A stretch of 64,000 nt of DNA from Fodinibacter sp963811825 (GTDB lineage Bacteria; Actinomycetota; Actinomycetes; Actinomycetales; Dermatophilaceae), in contig CAWESS010000029.1 of NCBI GenBank assembly GCA_963811825.1, positions 217,406 to 281,405 of the forward strand. Reading direction: 5' to 3'. The notes under the pieces are model-generated. The model was not told the DNA's origin, searched no databases, and saw only the letters and a program-made list of their open reading frames with translations. Numbering within the stretch: position 1 is the first letter of the stretch; the number at the start of each line of letters is the position of its first letter. Made by a program: the position numbers and the translations under genes. This document shows, piece after piece, positions 8,623-22,062 of the stretch.

Positions 8623-9722
8623 TGGCCGTCGCCGCAAGCCCCATGGCCACGCGTGCGTGGCAGGTGCTGCCCCTCGTCGGTCTCGCCGTGCTGGCCGCGA
8701 CCTGGGGTCGTGACATCGGGCTGCCCGTCGTCGTGCTGGTCGCGGTCCTGCTGGCCGGCGGCGTGTTGTCGGCCGTGCACCACGCCGAGGTGGTCGCCCA
8801 CCGCGTGGGGGAGCCGTTCGGCTCGCTCGTGCTCGCGGTGGCGGTCACGATCATCGAGGTGGCCCTCATCGTCACCCTGATGCTCTCGGGTGGGGACGAG
8901 GCGGCCACGCTCGCGCGCGAGACGGTGTTCGCGGCGGTGATGATCACCGTCAACGGCATCCTGGGGTTGTCGCTCCTGCTCGGGGCCCGGCGGTTCGGGA
9001 CGGTTCGGTTCAACGCCGAGGGCACCGGTGGTGCCCTGGCGACCGTGGCGACGCTGGCCACGGTCTGCCTCGTGTTGCCCACGGTCACGGAGAGCCAGCC
9101 TGGCCCGGAGTTCACCGCTGGCCAGCTGGCGTTCGCCGCCGTGGCGTCGCTCGCGCTGTACCTGGCCTTCGTCGTCACGCAGACGGTGCGCCACCGCGAC
9201 TTCTTCCTGCCGGTCTCGCGCAAGGGCGTCACCCTCACCGAGGACGACCACGCCGACCCACCGACCGACCGTGAGGCCTACACCTCGCTCGGCTTCCTGC
9301 TGGTCTCCCTGGTGGCTGTCGTCGGGTTGGCCAAGATCGAGTCGCCCGCCATCGAGGACGGTGTGCTGGCGGCCGGGTTGCCCATCTCGTTCGTCGGAGT
9401 CGTCATCGCCCTGCTCGTGCTGCTGCCCGAGACGATCGCCGCCGCGAATGCCGCCCGTCGTGACCGCATCCAGACCTCGCTCAACCTCGCGATGGGGTCG
9501 GCGATGGCCTCGATCGGCCTGACGATCCCCACGCTGGCCGTCGCGTCGATCTGGATCTCGACGCCGCTGCACCTTGGGCTCGGTGCCACCCAGATGGTGT
9601 TGCTCGCGATCACCGTGATCGTGGCCGTGCTGACCGTCGTGCCCGGCCGGGCGACGAGGCTCCAGGCCGCCGTGCACCTGACGCTCTTCGCGGCGTTCCT
9701 CTTCCTCGCGATGTCCCCCTGA
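8622..9722 (+). CDS. Calcium/sodium:proton antiporter (CaCA superfamily, ChaA-like)
   Basis: A 366-residue integral membrane protein with about ten hydrophobic segments and the two internally similar alpha-repeats of cation exchangers. The first carries AVTIIEVALIVTLML (GxxxxE-type acidic residue) and the second VVIALLVLLPETIAAANAA. A charged loop at about residues 195-220 (RKGVTLTEDDHADPPTDREAY) separates the halves. ChaA-type proteins export Ca2+, Na+ or K+ in exchange for protons. The start codon overlaps the folD stop. Ion preference is not decidable from sequence alone. Confidence 0.85.
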   Translation: MAVAASPMATRAWQVLPLVGLAVLAATWGRDIGLPVVVLVAVLLAGGVLSAVHHAEVVAHRVGEPFGSLVLAVAVTIIEVALIVTLMLSGGDEAATLARETVFAAVMITVNGILGLSLLLGARRFGTVRFNAEGTGGALATVATLATVCLVLPTVTESQPGPEFTAGQLAFAAVASLALYLAFVVTQTVRHRDFFLPVSRKGVTLTEDDHADPPTDREAYTSLGFLLVSLVAVVGLAKIESPAIEDGVLAAGLPISFVGVVIALLVLLPETIAAANAARRDRIQTSLNLAMGSAMASIGLTIPTLAVASIWISTPLHLGLGATQMVLLAITVIVAVLTVVPGRATRLQAAVHLTLFAAFLFLAMSP

Positions 9723-9754
9723 CCGACCTGCCCACCCCGGCGCCCCCAGCCGTC

Positions 9755-9826
9755 GAAACTTTCTCGCCCGATGCCAGAACATTCACCATCGCGCCACATC
9801 CTTTCCGGTGCAATGGTGAACCTTCC
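9755..9826. repeat. Left copy of a dispersed hairpin repeat
   Basis: This element contains a stem (TTCACCAT... pairing with ...ATGGTGAA) joined to a conserved tail whose reverse complement reads TTCTGGCATCGGGCGAGAAA. The same tail and a related stem occur in opposite orientation at 10629-10704. The pair brackets the decayed DUF559 gene. Confidence 0.7.
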
Positions 9827-9953
9827 CGGATGAAGCTCGACCCCGCCCGTGTTCAGGGCCGATTGTCCACAGGCGCGGATGCCGTCACGCGTCGTCCACA
9901 GATGTGGCGCCCCCCTCGCTCGGGTCGGGTGACATGGGCGAGCCTGCGATGCC

Positions 9954-10617
9954 ATGACGACAACGACGCGCGCCTCGACCGTGCTGCCCCTGGACGCCGA
10001 GCTGTTGGCAGTGGCCACCGGTCAACACGGAATGCTGACGACCCTGCAAGCCAAGGCAGCCGGACTGTCTCCGCCGATGCTCGTTGCGATGGTGAAGGCA
10101 GGCGTGCTGCGCCACCCCGGACGCGGTCTGTATGCCGTGGATGCCTTGGTGGAGACCGATCCGGAGAAGTGGCACCGACAGCTGTGCGCCGGGGCGTTCC
10201 TGCTCTACCCCGATGCGGTCCTGGTCGGGACCACCGCGGTGCTCGCTCACGGCATCCCGGTTTGGGGCGCGCCGCTGGACGTGCCGACCATCACCCGCCC
10301 GATCAAGCGCGCTGGCGGGATGGCCCCACGCCAGCCACGCGGCATCCATGCTCTTGTTCGTCGACGGTCGCCGCGAATCGGTGGGCGGAGCTCGTGGGTG
10401 GCGCGTGGACTTCCTGGTGACGGGCACCAACGTCATCGTCGAGTTCGACGGGAAGGTCAAGTACGCCAGCGGTGACGGGGACGTGCTGTGGAAGGAGAAG
10501 CGGCGCGAGGATCGCCTGCGCCGTCTGGGCTACGTCGTGGTGCGGCTGACCTGGGCAGACCTCGAGCGGCCGGGCGCCGTCGCTGCAGCGGTTCGTCGGG
10601 CACTGCGGGCCGCCTGA
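9954..10617 (+). pseudogene. Decayed AbiEi-antitoxin/DUF559 nuclease-fold protein
   Basis: The N-terminal 125 residues (from ATG 9954) look like the AbiEi-type antitoxin winged helix: HGMLTTLQAKAAGLSPPML, then GVLRHPGRGLYAV and VLVGTTAVLAHGIPVWGAP. The C-terminal 80 residues, in a different frame, are a DUF559/Vsr-like domain: WRVDFLVTGTNVIVEFDGK, then KEKRREDRLRRLGYVVVRL. Intact actinobacterial homologues run about 290-320 residues; here only about 220 codons remain, so roughly 80-100 middle residues are missing besides the frame change near 10350. Unlike the one-base breaks elsewhere in the window, this looks like a true deletion. It sits between two inverted hairpin repeats. Function unknown. 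Confidence 0.7.
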
Positions 10618-10628
10618 TGTCGTCTCAA

Positions 10629-10704
10629 CGCCAGAAGGTTCACCTTCGCACCAGTTAGGAAGTGGGGCGAAGGTGAACCTTCTGGCATCGGGCGGGAAAG
10701 TTCT
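10629..10704. repeat. Right copy of the dispersed hairpin repeat (inverted relative to the left copy)
   Basis: A 15-base stem (AAGGTTCACCTTCGC pairing with GCGAAGGTGAACCTT) is followed by the tail TTCTGGCATCGGGCGGGAAA. The tail differs from the left copy at about one position and the stem at a few. It could act as a terminator between the convergent DUF559 remnant and mdh, but the conserved tail outside the stem is not needed for that. Confidence 0.75.
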
Positions 10705-10725
10705 GGGCGCCGGCCGCGGGGCCGA

Positions 10726-11715
10726 TCAGATGAGGCCGAGGGCCTTGACGGCGTCGCGCTCCTCGACGAGCTCGGCGACGGTCGCGTCGATGCGGGTCCG
10801 TGAGAACTCGTCGATCTCCAGCCCCTGCACGATCGACCACTGACCGTCGGTCACCGTGACGGGGAAGGAGGAGATGATGCCCTCCTGCACGCCGTACGAG
10901 CCGTCGGAACGCACCGCCATCGACACCCAGTCACCCTCGGCGGTGCCCTGCGCCCAGGTGCGCGCGTGGTCCACGGTCGCGGAGGCAGCCGAGGCGGCTG
11001 ACGACGCCCCGCGGGCCTCGATGATCGCCGCGCCGCGCTTGGCGACGGTCGGGATGAACGTGTTGGCCAGCCACTCCTGGTCGCCCACGGCCTCGGCCGC
11101 GTTGCGACCGCCGACCTCGGCGTGGAACAGGTCGGGGTACTGCGTCGCGGAGTGGTTGCCCCAGATCGTCATCTTCTTGATCTCGGTGACGGGGACGCCG
11201 AGCTTGGCCGAGAGCTGGGAGATCGCCCGGTTGTGGTCCAGCCGGGTCAGCGCGGAGAACCGGTCGGTCGGGATGTCGGGGGCGTTGCTCATCGCGATCA
11301 GCGCGTTGGTGTTCGCCGGGTTGCCGGTCACGGTGACGCGGATGTCGGACGCGGCCACCTCGTTGAGGGCCTTGCCCTGCGGGGCGAAGATGCCGCCGTT
11401 GGCCTCGAGCAGGTCGCCGCGCTCCATGCCGGGGCCACGCGGTCGGGCGCCGACGAGCAGGGCGTGGTTGACCCCGTCGAACACCGCGCGCGGGTCGTCG
11501 CCGATCTGCACGCCGGCCAGCGTCGGGAACGCGCAGTCGTCGAGCTCCATGACGACACCCTCGAGCGCCTTGAGGGCGGGGGTGATCTCGAGCAGGCGCA
11601 GTTCGACGGGGGTGTCGGGGCCGAACAGCGAGCCGCTGGCGATGCGGAACAGCAGGCTGTAGCCGATCTGGCCGGCAGCGCCGGTGACGGCGACCTTGAC
11701 GGGCGTGGTGCTCAC
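10726..11715 (-). CDS. mdh: Malate dehydrogenase
   Basis: A 329-residue NAD-dependent TCA-cycle enzyme interconverting malate and oxaloacetate. GTG start at 11715 with a GAAGGGG ribosome site. Visible are the Rossmann loop GAAGQIGYSLLFRIASG, the mobile loop GARPRGPGMERGDLLEANG with substrate-binding arginines, TGNPANTNALI, LDHNRA and the catalytic His in IWGNHSATQYPD. This is the long cytosolic-type MDH typical of actinobacteria. It is transcribed alone, facing the ceramidase-like gene across 95 bases. Confidence 0.97.
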   Translation of the reverse strand: MSTTPVKVAVTGAAGQIGYSLLFRIASGSLFGPDTPVELRLLEITPALKALEGVVMELDDCAFPTLAGVQIGDDPRAVFDGVNHALLVGARPRGPGMERGDLLEANGGIFAPQGKALNEVAASDIRVTVTGNPANTNALIAMSNAPDIPTDRFSALTRLDHNRAISQLSAKLGVPVTEIKKMTIWGNHSATQYPDLFHAEVGGRNAAEAVGDQEWLANTFIPTVAKRGAAIIEARGASSAASAASATVDHARTWAQGTAEGDWVSMAVRSDGSYGVQEGIISSFPVTVTDGQWSIVQGLEIDEFSRTRIDATVAELVEERDAVKALGLI

Positions 11716-11810
11716 GGTGGTACCCCTTCGTACGCGCGGAAAGTGTCGTCATCGACGCTATCAGCGTGTGGCTCTGGCGCCACACGCGGGCGTGTGGTGA
11801 GGTGGCAGGC

Positions 11811-13247
11811 GTGACGAGTGAGGCGCCGGACGGGCGTGACCTGCGCCCGCTGGTCGTCGCGGGCGTCACCGCCGTGCTCTCGCTGGCCCTCGTGCTCGCC
11901 GCGGCCCGCTGGGGGTGGCTCGGGCCCGACGTCGGCCGCGGCGACGGTTTCTGCGAGGCAGCCAGGCCGGGCTGGATCCGCCAGCCGGCCAACACGTGGA
12001 GCAACCTGGCCTTCGTGATCGCCGGGCTCGCCGTCGCCTGGTATGCCGGGGACCGACTCCGGCTGGGCCTGACCATGGGTGCCCACCCGGGTCTGGCCAC
12101 CGCCTACGCCGTCCTCGTCGTGCTCCTCGGCCCGGGGAGCATGGCGATGCACGCGACCCAGAGCGACCTCGGTGGGCACCTCGACCTGCTGAGCATGTTC
12201 CTCGTGAGCGGCTTCGCCCTCGCCTACGCGCTGATGCGTTTCCTGCGCCGCGGTCCGGCGCTGATGTCAGCGGTGTTCGTCGTCGCCGTGCTCGTGGGGA
12301 TGGCGGTCCACCTCCGGGGCGGCAGTGTCGCCGTGCTCGGCCACCTCGGCAACGCCGCCTTCGCCGCGCAGCTCTGGGTGGCCGTCGGGCTCGAGGTGGC
12401 CCTCATCCGGCGCCGTTCACCCCGCCAGGACGTCTGGTTCGGCGTGGCCTCGCTGGCCACGCTGACCCTGGCCTTCGCGATCTGGACCACCGGCAAGCGC
12501 GACCACGCGTGGTGCCGCCCCGAGACCCTGTTCCAGCAGCACGGCGCGTGGCACGTCCTGTGTGCGCTCGCGGCCTACCTGCTCTTCCGCCACTACGCCG
12601 CCGAGCGGGCGCCAGCTGGCACGGGGGACCATGCCGGACGCTGCCGGTCAGCGGGCGGCGTTCGGGTCGATGTGGTCCTCGACGGTGACGTCCTCGGGCT
12701 CGATCTCACCCGAGATGTCGCGGTCGCGGCGGTCGACGCCCGTGATGAGGTGGAAGGTCGCGCCGGCGATGGCCGCACCGAGGATCGGCGCGAGCCAGAA
12801 CACCCAGAGCTGCCCGGGGGCGCCATCGCCGTTGAAGAACGCGACGCCCGTCGAGCGGGCCGGGTTGACCGAGGTGTTGGAGATCGGGATCGAGATGAGG
12901 TGGATCAGCGTCAGGCCCAGACCGATCGCGATCGGCGCGAAGCCCTGCGGCGCCCGGGAGTCGGTGGCTCCGAGGATGATGTAGAGGAAGACGGCGGTGA
13001 GCAGCACCTCGGCCACGAGCACTGCGACGAGGCTGTAGCCGCCGGGGGAGAGCTCGTCGTAGCCATTGGGAGCCATGTTGCCCGTCGCCTCGAACCCGGG
13101 CTTGCCACGTGCGATGCCCCAGATGGCGAGACCGGCCAGGAGACCGCCTGCCACCTGCACGCCGACGTAGGCGGGGACGTCCTTCCACTCGAACCGCTTC
13201 GCCACGGCGACACCGATGGTGACGGCCGGGTTGAAGTGCGCACCTGA
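11811..13247 (+). CDS. Ceramidase/CREST-like seven-helix membrane protein; reading frame runs on into aquaporin antisense
   Basis: Residues 1 to about 270 resemble the ceramidase (alkaline ceramidase/CREST) family: DGFCEAARPGWIRQPANTWS, LGPGSMAMHATQSDLGGHLD with a His and Asp that suit metal binding, and HGAWHVLCALAAYLLFRHYA, plus about seven hydrophobic segments. GTG 11811 is chosen over the in-frame GTG at 11766. After HYAAERAPAG at about 12650 the frame meets no stop until 13247, and the last 200 or so residues are simply antisense of the aquaporin gene. A lost stop (a nearby one-base error) is more likely than a real extension. The natural end is probably near 12650. Substrate unknown. 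Confidence 0.65.
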   Translation: MTSEAPDGRDLRPLVVAGVTAVLSLALVLAAARWGWLGPDVGRGDGFCEAARPGWIRQPANTWSNLAFVIAGLAVAWYAGDRLRLGLTMGAHPGLATAYAVLVVLLGPGSMAMHATQSDLGGHLDLLSMFLVSGFALAYALMRFLRRGPALMSAVFVVAVLVGMAVHLRGGSVAVLGHLGNAAFAAQLWVAVGLEVALIRRRSPRQDVWFGVASLATLTLAFAIWTTGKRDHAWCRPETLFQQHGAWHVLCALAAYLLFRHYAAERAPAGTGDHAGRCRSAGGVRVDVVLDGDVLGLDLTRDVAVAAVDARDEVEGRAGDGRTEDRREPEHPELPGGAIAVEERDARRAGRVDRGVGDRDRDEVDQRQAQTDRDRREALRRPGVGGSEDDVEEDGGEQHLGHEHCDEAVAAGGELVVAIGSHVARRLEPGLATCDAPDGETGQETACHLHADVGGDVLPLEPLRHGDTDGDGRVEVRT

Positions 13248-13463
13248 GATGTGCCCGACGGCGTACGCCATGGTCACGACGGTGAGGCCGAAGGCGAGGG
13301 CGACCCCGAGGAAGCCGACGCCGAGCTGCACGCTCTGGCCGGCCACGACGTTGGGGACGAGGAAGGTCGCGGCGAAGACGGCGGTGCCGGCCCCACCGAA
13401 GACGAGCCAGAACGTTCCGAGAAACTCTGCGCCCAGGCGCTGAACCATGGTGGGTGAAGTCAT
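12648..13463 (-). CDS. Aquaporin (MIP family, AqpZ-like)
   Basis: A 271-residue six-helix channel with both NPA half-helices: GAHFNPAVTIG and SVNPARSTGVAF. The Arg after the second NPA belongs to the selectivity filter. The length and the AEFLGTFWLVFGGAGTAVF opening match AqpZ-like water channels rather than longer glycerol facilitators. ATG 13463 has a GGGAGG ribosome site; an in-frame ATG 66 bases upstream does not. A charged C-terminal tail of about 25 residues (GVDRRDRDISGEIEPEDVTV) extends beyond the pore domain. It lies tail to tail with the ceramidase-like gene and divergent to the cupin gene. Confidence 0.93.
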   Translation of the reverse strand: MTSPTMVQRLGAEFLGTFWLVFGGAGTAVFAATFLVPNVVAGQSVQLGVGFLGVALAFGLTVVTMAYAVGHISGAHFNPAVTIGVAVAKRFEWKDVPAYVGVQVAGGLLAGLAIWGIARGKPGFEATGNMAPNGYDELSPGGYSLVAVLVAEVLLTAVFLYIILGATDSRAPQGFAPIAIGLGLTLIHLISIPISNTSVNPARSTGVAFFNGDGAPGQLWVFWLAPILGAAIAGATFHLITGVDRRDRDISGEIEPEDVTVEDHIDPNAAR

Positions 13464-13591
13464 GGCCCCGATCCTCCCACCAGCCGCGGCAGCGCGCAGG
13501 AGACTCGCCGGATGGTGGGCGCACACCATGCGCCTCGATAGGTTGGGGATGTGAGCCCGAGCCGGGCCTCGACCCGATCCAGGAGCGCCAC

Positions 13592-14044
13592 ATGACCGAC
13601 CACGGACCAGACCCGTTCGTCACCGACATCGAGGCGGAGACGCTCGGCAACAACGTCTTCCGCTCGACGCTGTGGACCGGCAGGCACCTCCAGCTCACGC
13701 TCATGTGCCTGCAGCCCGAGGAGGAGATCGGCCTCGAGGTGCACCACGACATCGACCAGTTCCTGCGCGTCGAGGGAGGGTCCGGGCGGGTGGTGATGGG
13801 GCCGTCGCGCGACGACCTGTCCTTCGCCCGCGACATCTCCGACGACGACGTGGTGCTCGTCCCGGCTGGTTCGTGGCACAACGTCGTCAACACCGGCGAC
13901 GAGCCGCTGCGCCTGTACTCCGTCTACGGCCCGGCCGAGCACCCCCACGGCACGATCCACGTCACCAAGGCCGAGGCCGACGCCGACGAGCACGACCACC
14001 ACCACTCCGCGACCGAGCACCCCCGGGTGATCCACGAGGGCTGA
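13592..14044 (+). CDS. Cupin-domain protein
   Basis: A 150-residue single-domain cupin. Motif 1 is LEVHHDIDQFLRVEGGSGRVVMG, supplying His, His and Gln/Glu-type metal ligands; motif 2 is VPAGSWHNVVNTGDEPLRLYSVYGP, supplying the last His. The C-terminus is His/Asp/Glu-rich (DEHDHHHSATEH), which may add metal affinity. ATG 13592 follows an AGGAG site. Close relatives are uncharacterised; such proteins bind Mn, Fe or Zn and may be isomerases or small oxygenases. It is transcribed toward the multicopper oxidase gene, with a bidirectional terminator between them. Confidence 0.8.
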   Translation: MTDHGPDPFVTDIEAETLGNNVFRSTLWTGRHLQLTLMCLQPEEEIGLEVHHDIDQFLRVEGGSGRVVMGPSRDDLSFARDISDDDVVLVPAGSWHNVVNTGDEPLRLYSVYGPAEHPHGTIHVTKAEADADEHDHHHSATEHPRVIHEG

Positions 14045-14056
14045 CCCTCGACAGAT

Positions 14057-14100
14057 GAGACGACAGCGGATGCCGTGGCACGGCATCCGCTGCCCGTCTC
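14057..14100. terminator. Bidirectional hairpin terminator between cupin and multicopper oxidase genes
   Basis: AGCGGATGCCGTG pairs with CACGGCATCCGCT around a very short loop, with GAGACG/CGTCTC extending the stem. It lies between converging genes. The core is identical to the palindrome at 16342-16374. Confidence 0.75.
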
Positions 14101-14136
14101 ACCGTCCGCGTGGGCGCGGCTCGTGTCAGGTCGCGG

Positions 14137-16247
14137 TCATGCGGGCTGGCCGGGCTGCAGGGGCCCGACGCGGAAGGGCCGCATCATCTCGTTGTCCTCG
14201 TGCTCGACGATGTGGCAGTGCCAGACGTACTGGCCGGCCGTCCCGAAGGTCGCCCGCACGCGCGTGACCTGCTCGGGGTAGGCGATCACGGTGTCCTTGC
14301 GACCGGTCTCCCCGGGGAGGGCTGGGGCGCGCGGGCTTTCGGGGTCGAGGTCGACGAAGCCGTCCACCACCGTGATCGGCTGCCGGTCGACGACCTCGAA
14401 CGCCACCTCGTGGATGTGCACCGGGTGCGCGTCGGCCGTGAGGTTGTAGACCTCCCACACCTCCGTGTCGCCGGGCGCGGGGTTCTCCGTGACCGGGTCC
14501 ATCCACATGAGGTGGGTGGTGCCCGCCGGGCCGGTGGCGGGGTCACGCGTCCACGGTGCCCGAGCAACGCCGCGGTCGGACCGCCCTCGCCGAGCGAGTG
14601 CATGTGCTCGAGGAGCGCGAGGCGGCGCACCCGGGTCTCCGGGGGCAGCGGCGCGATGGGCGGCAGGGCGAGGAACTCGGCGGGCGTGCTCGGGTCGGGT
14701 GCGGTGGACGCAGAGACCCGGAACTGCATGACCTGCCCCGTCGTGTCCGGGTCCGGGAGCGGGAAGTCGACGTCGGGTTCGCCGCCGCCGTAGGGCTCGT
14801 CCGGGCCGAGGTTGCGCAGGACGTGGTTCCCGGGCGGGACGTGCGTGAAGTCGACGATCACGTCGGCGCGCTCCGCCGGGGCCAAGGAGGAGCCGACCGG
14901 CAGTCCGCCGCCATCACGTCGTGGACGGCGGCGAGCAGGCCGCCGTCGTTGCCGATCTGGTGGACGACGCACTCCGGGGATCGACGAGAAGTCGAGGATC
15001 AGGAAGCGCGAGTTGCACCCGTTGAGCAGGCGCAGCCGGTACCTCCTCTGGTCCACGGGGTGGAAGGGCCAAACCCGACCGTTGACCATCAGGGTGTTGC
15101 CGAAGAACTCGGGGTTCCACACCGGGGCGACGCTGCTCTCGGGCACGAACGGGCCGGTGAAGCCGTCGAAGAACGCGCGGGTGTCGGGGTAGAACAGCGA
15201 GCCGTCGGCGTTGAACGAGCGGTCCTGGATCGCGAAGGGGATCTCGCCGTAGGCCTTGGGGCGGCGGTCCTGTTCGCGAGGGGCCGGGCCGGGAAGGACG
15301 GCGGGGGCGCCGGTGCGCGAGTCGGTCACGGCCGAGTCGCCATCCGGGCCGCCGCGCACGAGGAAGAACCCTGCAGGGCCGGCATAGACGTTGAGGCGGG
15401 TCATCCCCAGGGTGTGGTCGTGGTACCACATGGTCGAGGCGCGGTTGTGGTTCGGGTAGTGGGACACGGAGTACCCGGGGCCCCAGGGCGTGCCGTACGT
15501 CTGCTCGGACTTGTCGGCGAAGAAGGGGTACCACCGGCCGTGGCGTGCGAGGTCGTCAGGCAGGTCGGTTGCGTCGGGGAGGAACCAGGCCTCGGTGTAG
15601 CCGTCGCTCTCGTCCCCGACGTGCATCGCGCCGTGGACGTGCGTGACGAAGGGCACCGGGCCCCGGTAGGCCGTGTACTGGGTCTGCGGGTCCGTGAACG
15701 ACTCGGGCGCAACGTACGTCAGGCCCTCGAAGGAGGGGCGGTTGTCCGTCGCCGGTACCCCGTCCTCGCCCGGCCGTTGCTCCGGGTTGGCCCAGTGCAG
15801 GGTGGGGTCGACCGCGAACAGGTGCGGCAGCGCGGCGCCTGCATCGTCGACGAGCTCGTTGGACCAGCGGATGCGAACGGGCCGGGTGTGGTCGACCTCG
15901 ATCGTGAGCGACGGGGCATGGAAGCGTGCGGTGGTGCGGTCGGCAGCCGGGCCGAAGCCCCAGACCGTCGTCGCCGGGAGCGCGGCCGGGAGTACCTGTT
16001 GGGTGAACTGGCGCACGGCGACCTCGTAGGTGTCGAGGTTCTTGCCTCCACGGCGGGTCAGCCTCGAGGTCCTGGGCATGACGCCGGGGATCACGAGAGC
16101 CGTCGCGAACCGGGGGATGTCGCCGGCGGCGAGGGTGCCTCCCGGGAGTGCCTCGGCGAGTACCCGGCGCTGCCCTGCGGCGTCGACCGCCACGAGGGCC
16201 AGCGCCCCCGTACCCGTCATGGTGAAGAAGGTTCGTCGAGTGATCAT
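14137..16247 (-). CDS. Tat-exported multicopper oxidase, CotA/bilirubin-oxidase type (three indels)
   Basis: From ATG 16247 the protein opens with a Tat signal (TRRTFFTMTGTGALALVAV). All four copper motifs are present: HVHGAMHV, WYHDHTLGMTRLNVY, HPVHIHEVAFEV and WHCHIVEHEDNEMMRPF, which hold the type 1 and trinuclear sites. About 700 residues, long for CotA. The frame breaks near 14985 and returns near 14915; the correct sequence between includes VHQIGNDGGLLAAVHDVMA. It breaks again near 14560 before THLMWMDPVTENPAPGD. Each is one base in a G/C run. It probably oxidises phenols, bilirubin-like compounds or metals outside the membrane. It lies between two near-identical palindromic terminators. 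Confidence 0.85.
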
Positions 16248-16341
16248 GACCGCCGCCCCTGCAGAGGATCCGATGATGTTCGACGGTAGCGCTCAGCACG
16301 GTGCAGGGCCATGGGCTCGGGGGACTCGTGCGTCACAGCCG

Positions 16342-16374
16342 GACAGCGGATGCCGTGGCACGGCATCCGCTGTC
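16342..16374. terminator. Palindromic terminator downstream of icd
   Basis: A perfect 33-base palindrome: 16-base arms GACAGCGGATGCCGTG and its complement around a single G. It follows the icd stop (16395, minus strand) and precedes the multicopper oxidase start. At least 31 consecutive bases equal the hairpin at 14062-14092. Confidence 0.75.
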
Positions 16375-16394
16375 GTCATCCGGTGACGCGTTCG

Positions 16395-18610
<2,216 letters not shown>

Positions 18611-18616
18611 AATATA

Positions 18617-19890
<1,274 letters not shown>

Positions 19891-19919
19891 GCCTCGTTGC
19901 TCCTCGCTGGTGGCGGTTA

Positions 19920-19933
19920 TCTTGACGTCAAGA
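19920..19933. promoter_or_regulatory. Palindromic operator upstream of icd
   Basis: TCTTGACGTCAAGA is a perfect 14-base palindrome located 34 bases upstream of the icd-copy ATG at 19886, where a promoter would be. CTTGAxxTCAAG sites are typical of MarR-family regulators. TamR of Streptomyces, which controls aconitase and isocitrate dehydrogenase genes, is a candidate regulator by analogy; I am not certain its published site matches. No MarR gene is adjacent. Confidence 0.55.
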
Positions 19934-20009
19934 CAAATTCTACCGGATCGGCGGGGAGGCCGCCTGCCCCGGCTGCAGGTGGGCCGGCACGGCTTGCCAC
20001 GATGTCCCC

Positions 20010-20822
20010 GTGCTCCTCGTCTCCGCCAACGTCAACGGCATCCGTGCCGCCGTCCGCCGGGGCGGTCTCGCCTGGCTCGAGGCCGCCGCCCCCGACGTCG
20101 TGACCCTGCAGGAGGTGCGCGCCTCGGACGACGAGCTGCGCGCGGCCCTGGCCGGCTCGCTCTTCGAGGGGTGGCACGTCGCGCACGCGGCGTGCGCCGA
20201 CGAAGGGGCGGGCCGGCGTGGCGGTGCTCTCGCGCACGGAACCGCTCGCCGTGCGGGAGTCGCTGGGTGGGCCGGGCGGGAGGAGTTCGACGGAGCGGGG
20301 CGCTGGGTCGAGGCCGACGTCGTCGTGGGCGAGTCGGTCGTGACGGTCGCCTCGGCCTACGTGCACACCGGCGAGGCCGGCACCCCCCGGCAGGACGAGA
20401 AGATGCGCTTCCTCGCCGCGATCGGGCAGCGGCTGCGGGAGTGGGCGGCGGACGGGCGGTACGCCGTGCTCACCGGTGACCTCAACGTCGCCCACACGGT
20501 CGACGACCTCAAGAACTGGAAGGGCAACCGGGGCAAGGCCGGCTTCCTGCCCGCCGAGCAGGCGGTGTTCGACCACTGGTTCGACGGGCTCGGGTTCGTC
20601 GACGTCCACCGCCGGCTGCACGGTCCGGGTCCGGGGCCGTACACGTGGTGGTCGTGGCGGGGGCAGGCCTTCGACAACGACTCCGGGTGGCGGATCGACT
20701 ACCACCTGGCGTCGGCGCCCCTGGCTGCGCAGGCGGTGCGGGCCGAGGCCGGGCGGGCCGCGGCCTACGCGCAGCGGTGGAGCGACCACGCACCGGTCAG
20801 CGTCACGTACGACCTGCCCTGA
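20010..20822 (+). CDS. xth: Exodeoxyribonuclease III (two compensating frameshifts)
   Basis: A 270-residue AP endonuclease/3'-5' exonuclease of base-excision repair. Family blocks are SANVNGIRAAVRRGG, VVTLQEVRASDDELR (catalytic Glu), VLTGDLNVAHTVDDLKNWKG and IDYHLASAPL, with a final SDHAPVSVTY (catalytic Asp-His). Between 20205 and 20280 the reading frame gives a nonsense stretch (GAGRRGGALAHGTARRAGV). The neighbouring frame there reads RAGVAVLSRTEPLAVRESLG, the true family sequence. So an extra base near 20205 (GAAGGGGC) and a missing G at 20280/20281 cancel out. The enzyme is surely intact in the organism. ATG/GTG choice: GTG 20010. Confidence 0.9.
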   Translation: MLLVSANVNGIRAAVRRGGLAWLEAAAPDVVTLQEVRASDDELRAALAGSLFEGWHVAHAACADEGAGRRGGALAHGTARRAGVAGWAGREEFDGAGRWVEADVVVGESVVTVASAYVHTGEAGTPRQDEKMRFLAAIGQRLREWAADGRYAVLTGDLNVAHTVDDLKNWKGNRGKAGFLPAEQAVFDHWFDGLGFVDVHRRLHGPGPGPYTWWSWRGQAFDNDSGWRIDYHLASAPLAAQAVRAEAGRAAAYAQRWSDHAPVSVTYDLP

Positions 20823-20831
20823 CGGCGAACG

Positions 20832-22021
<1,190 letters not shown>

Positions 22022-22062
22022 GCGCGTGAGTCTAGGACCGCGCCCCCTGACACAATGAGCCC

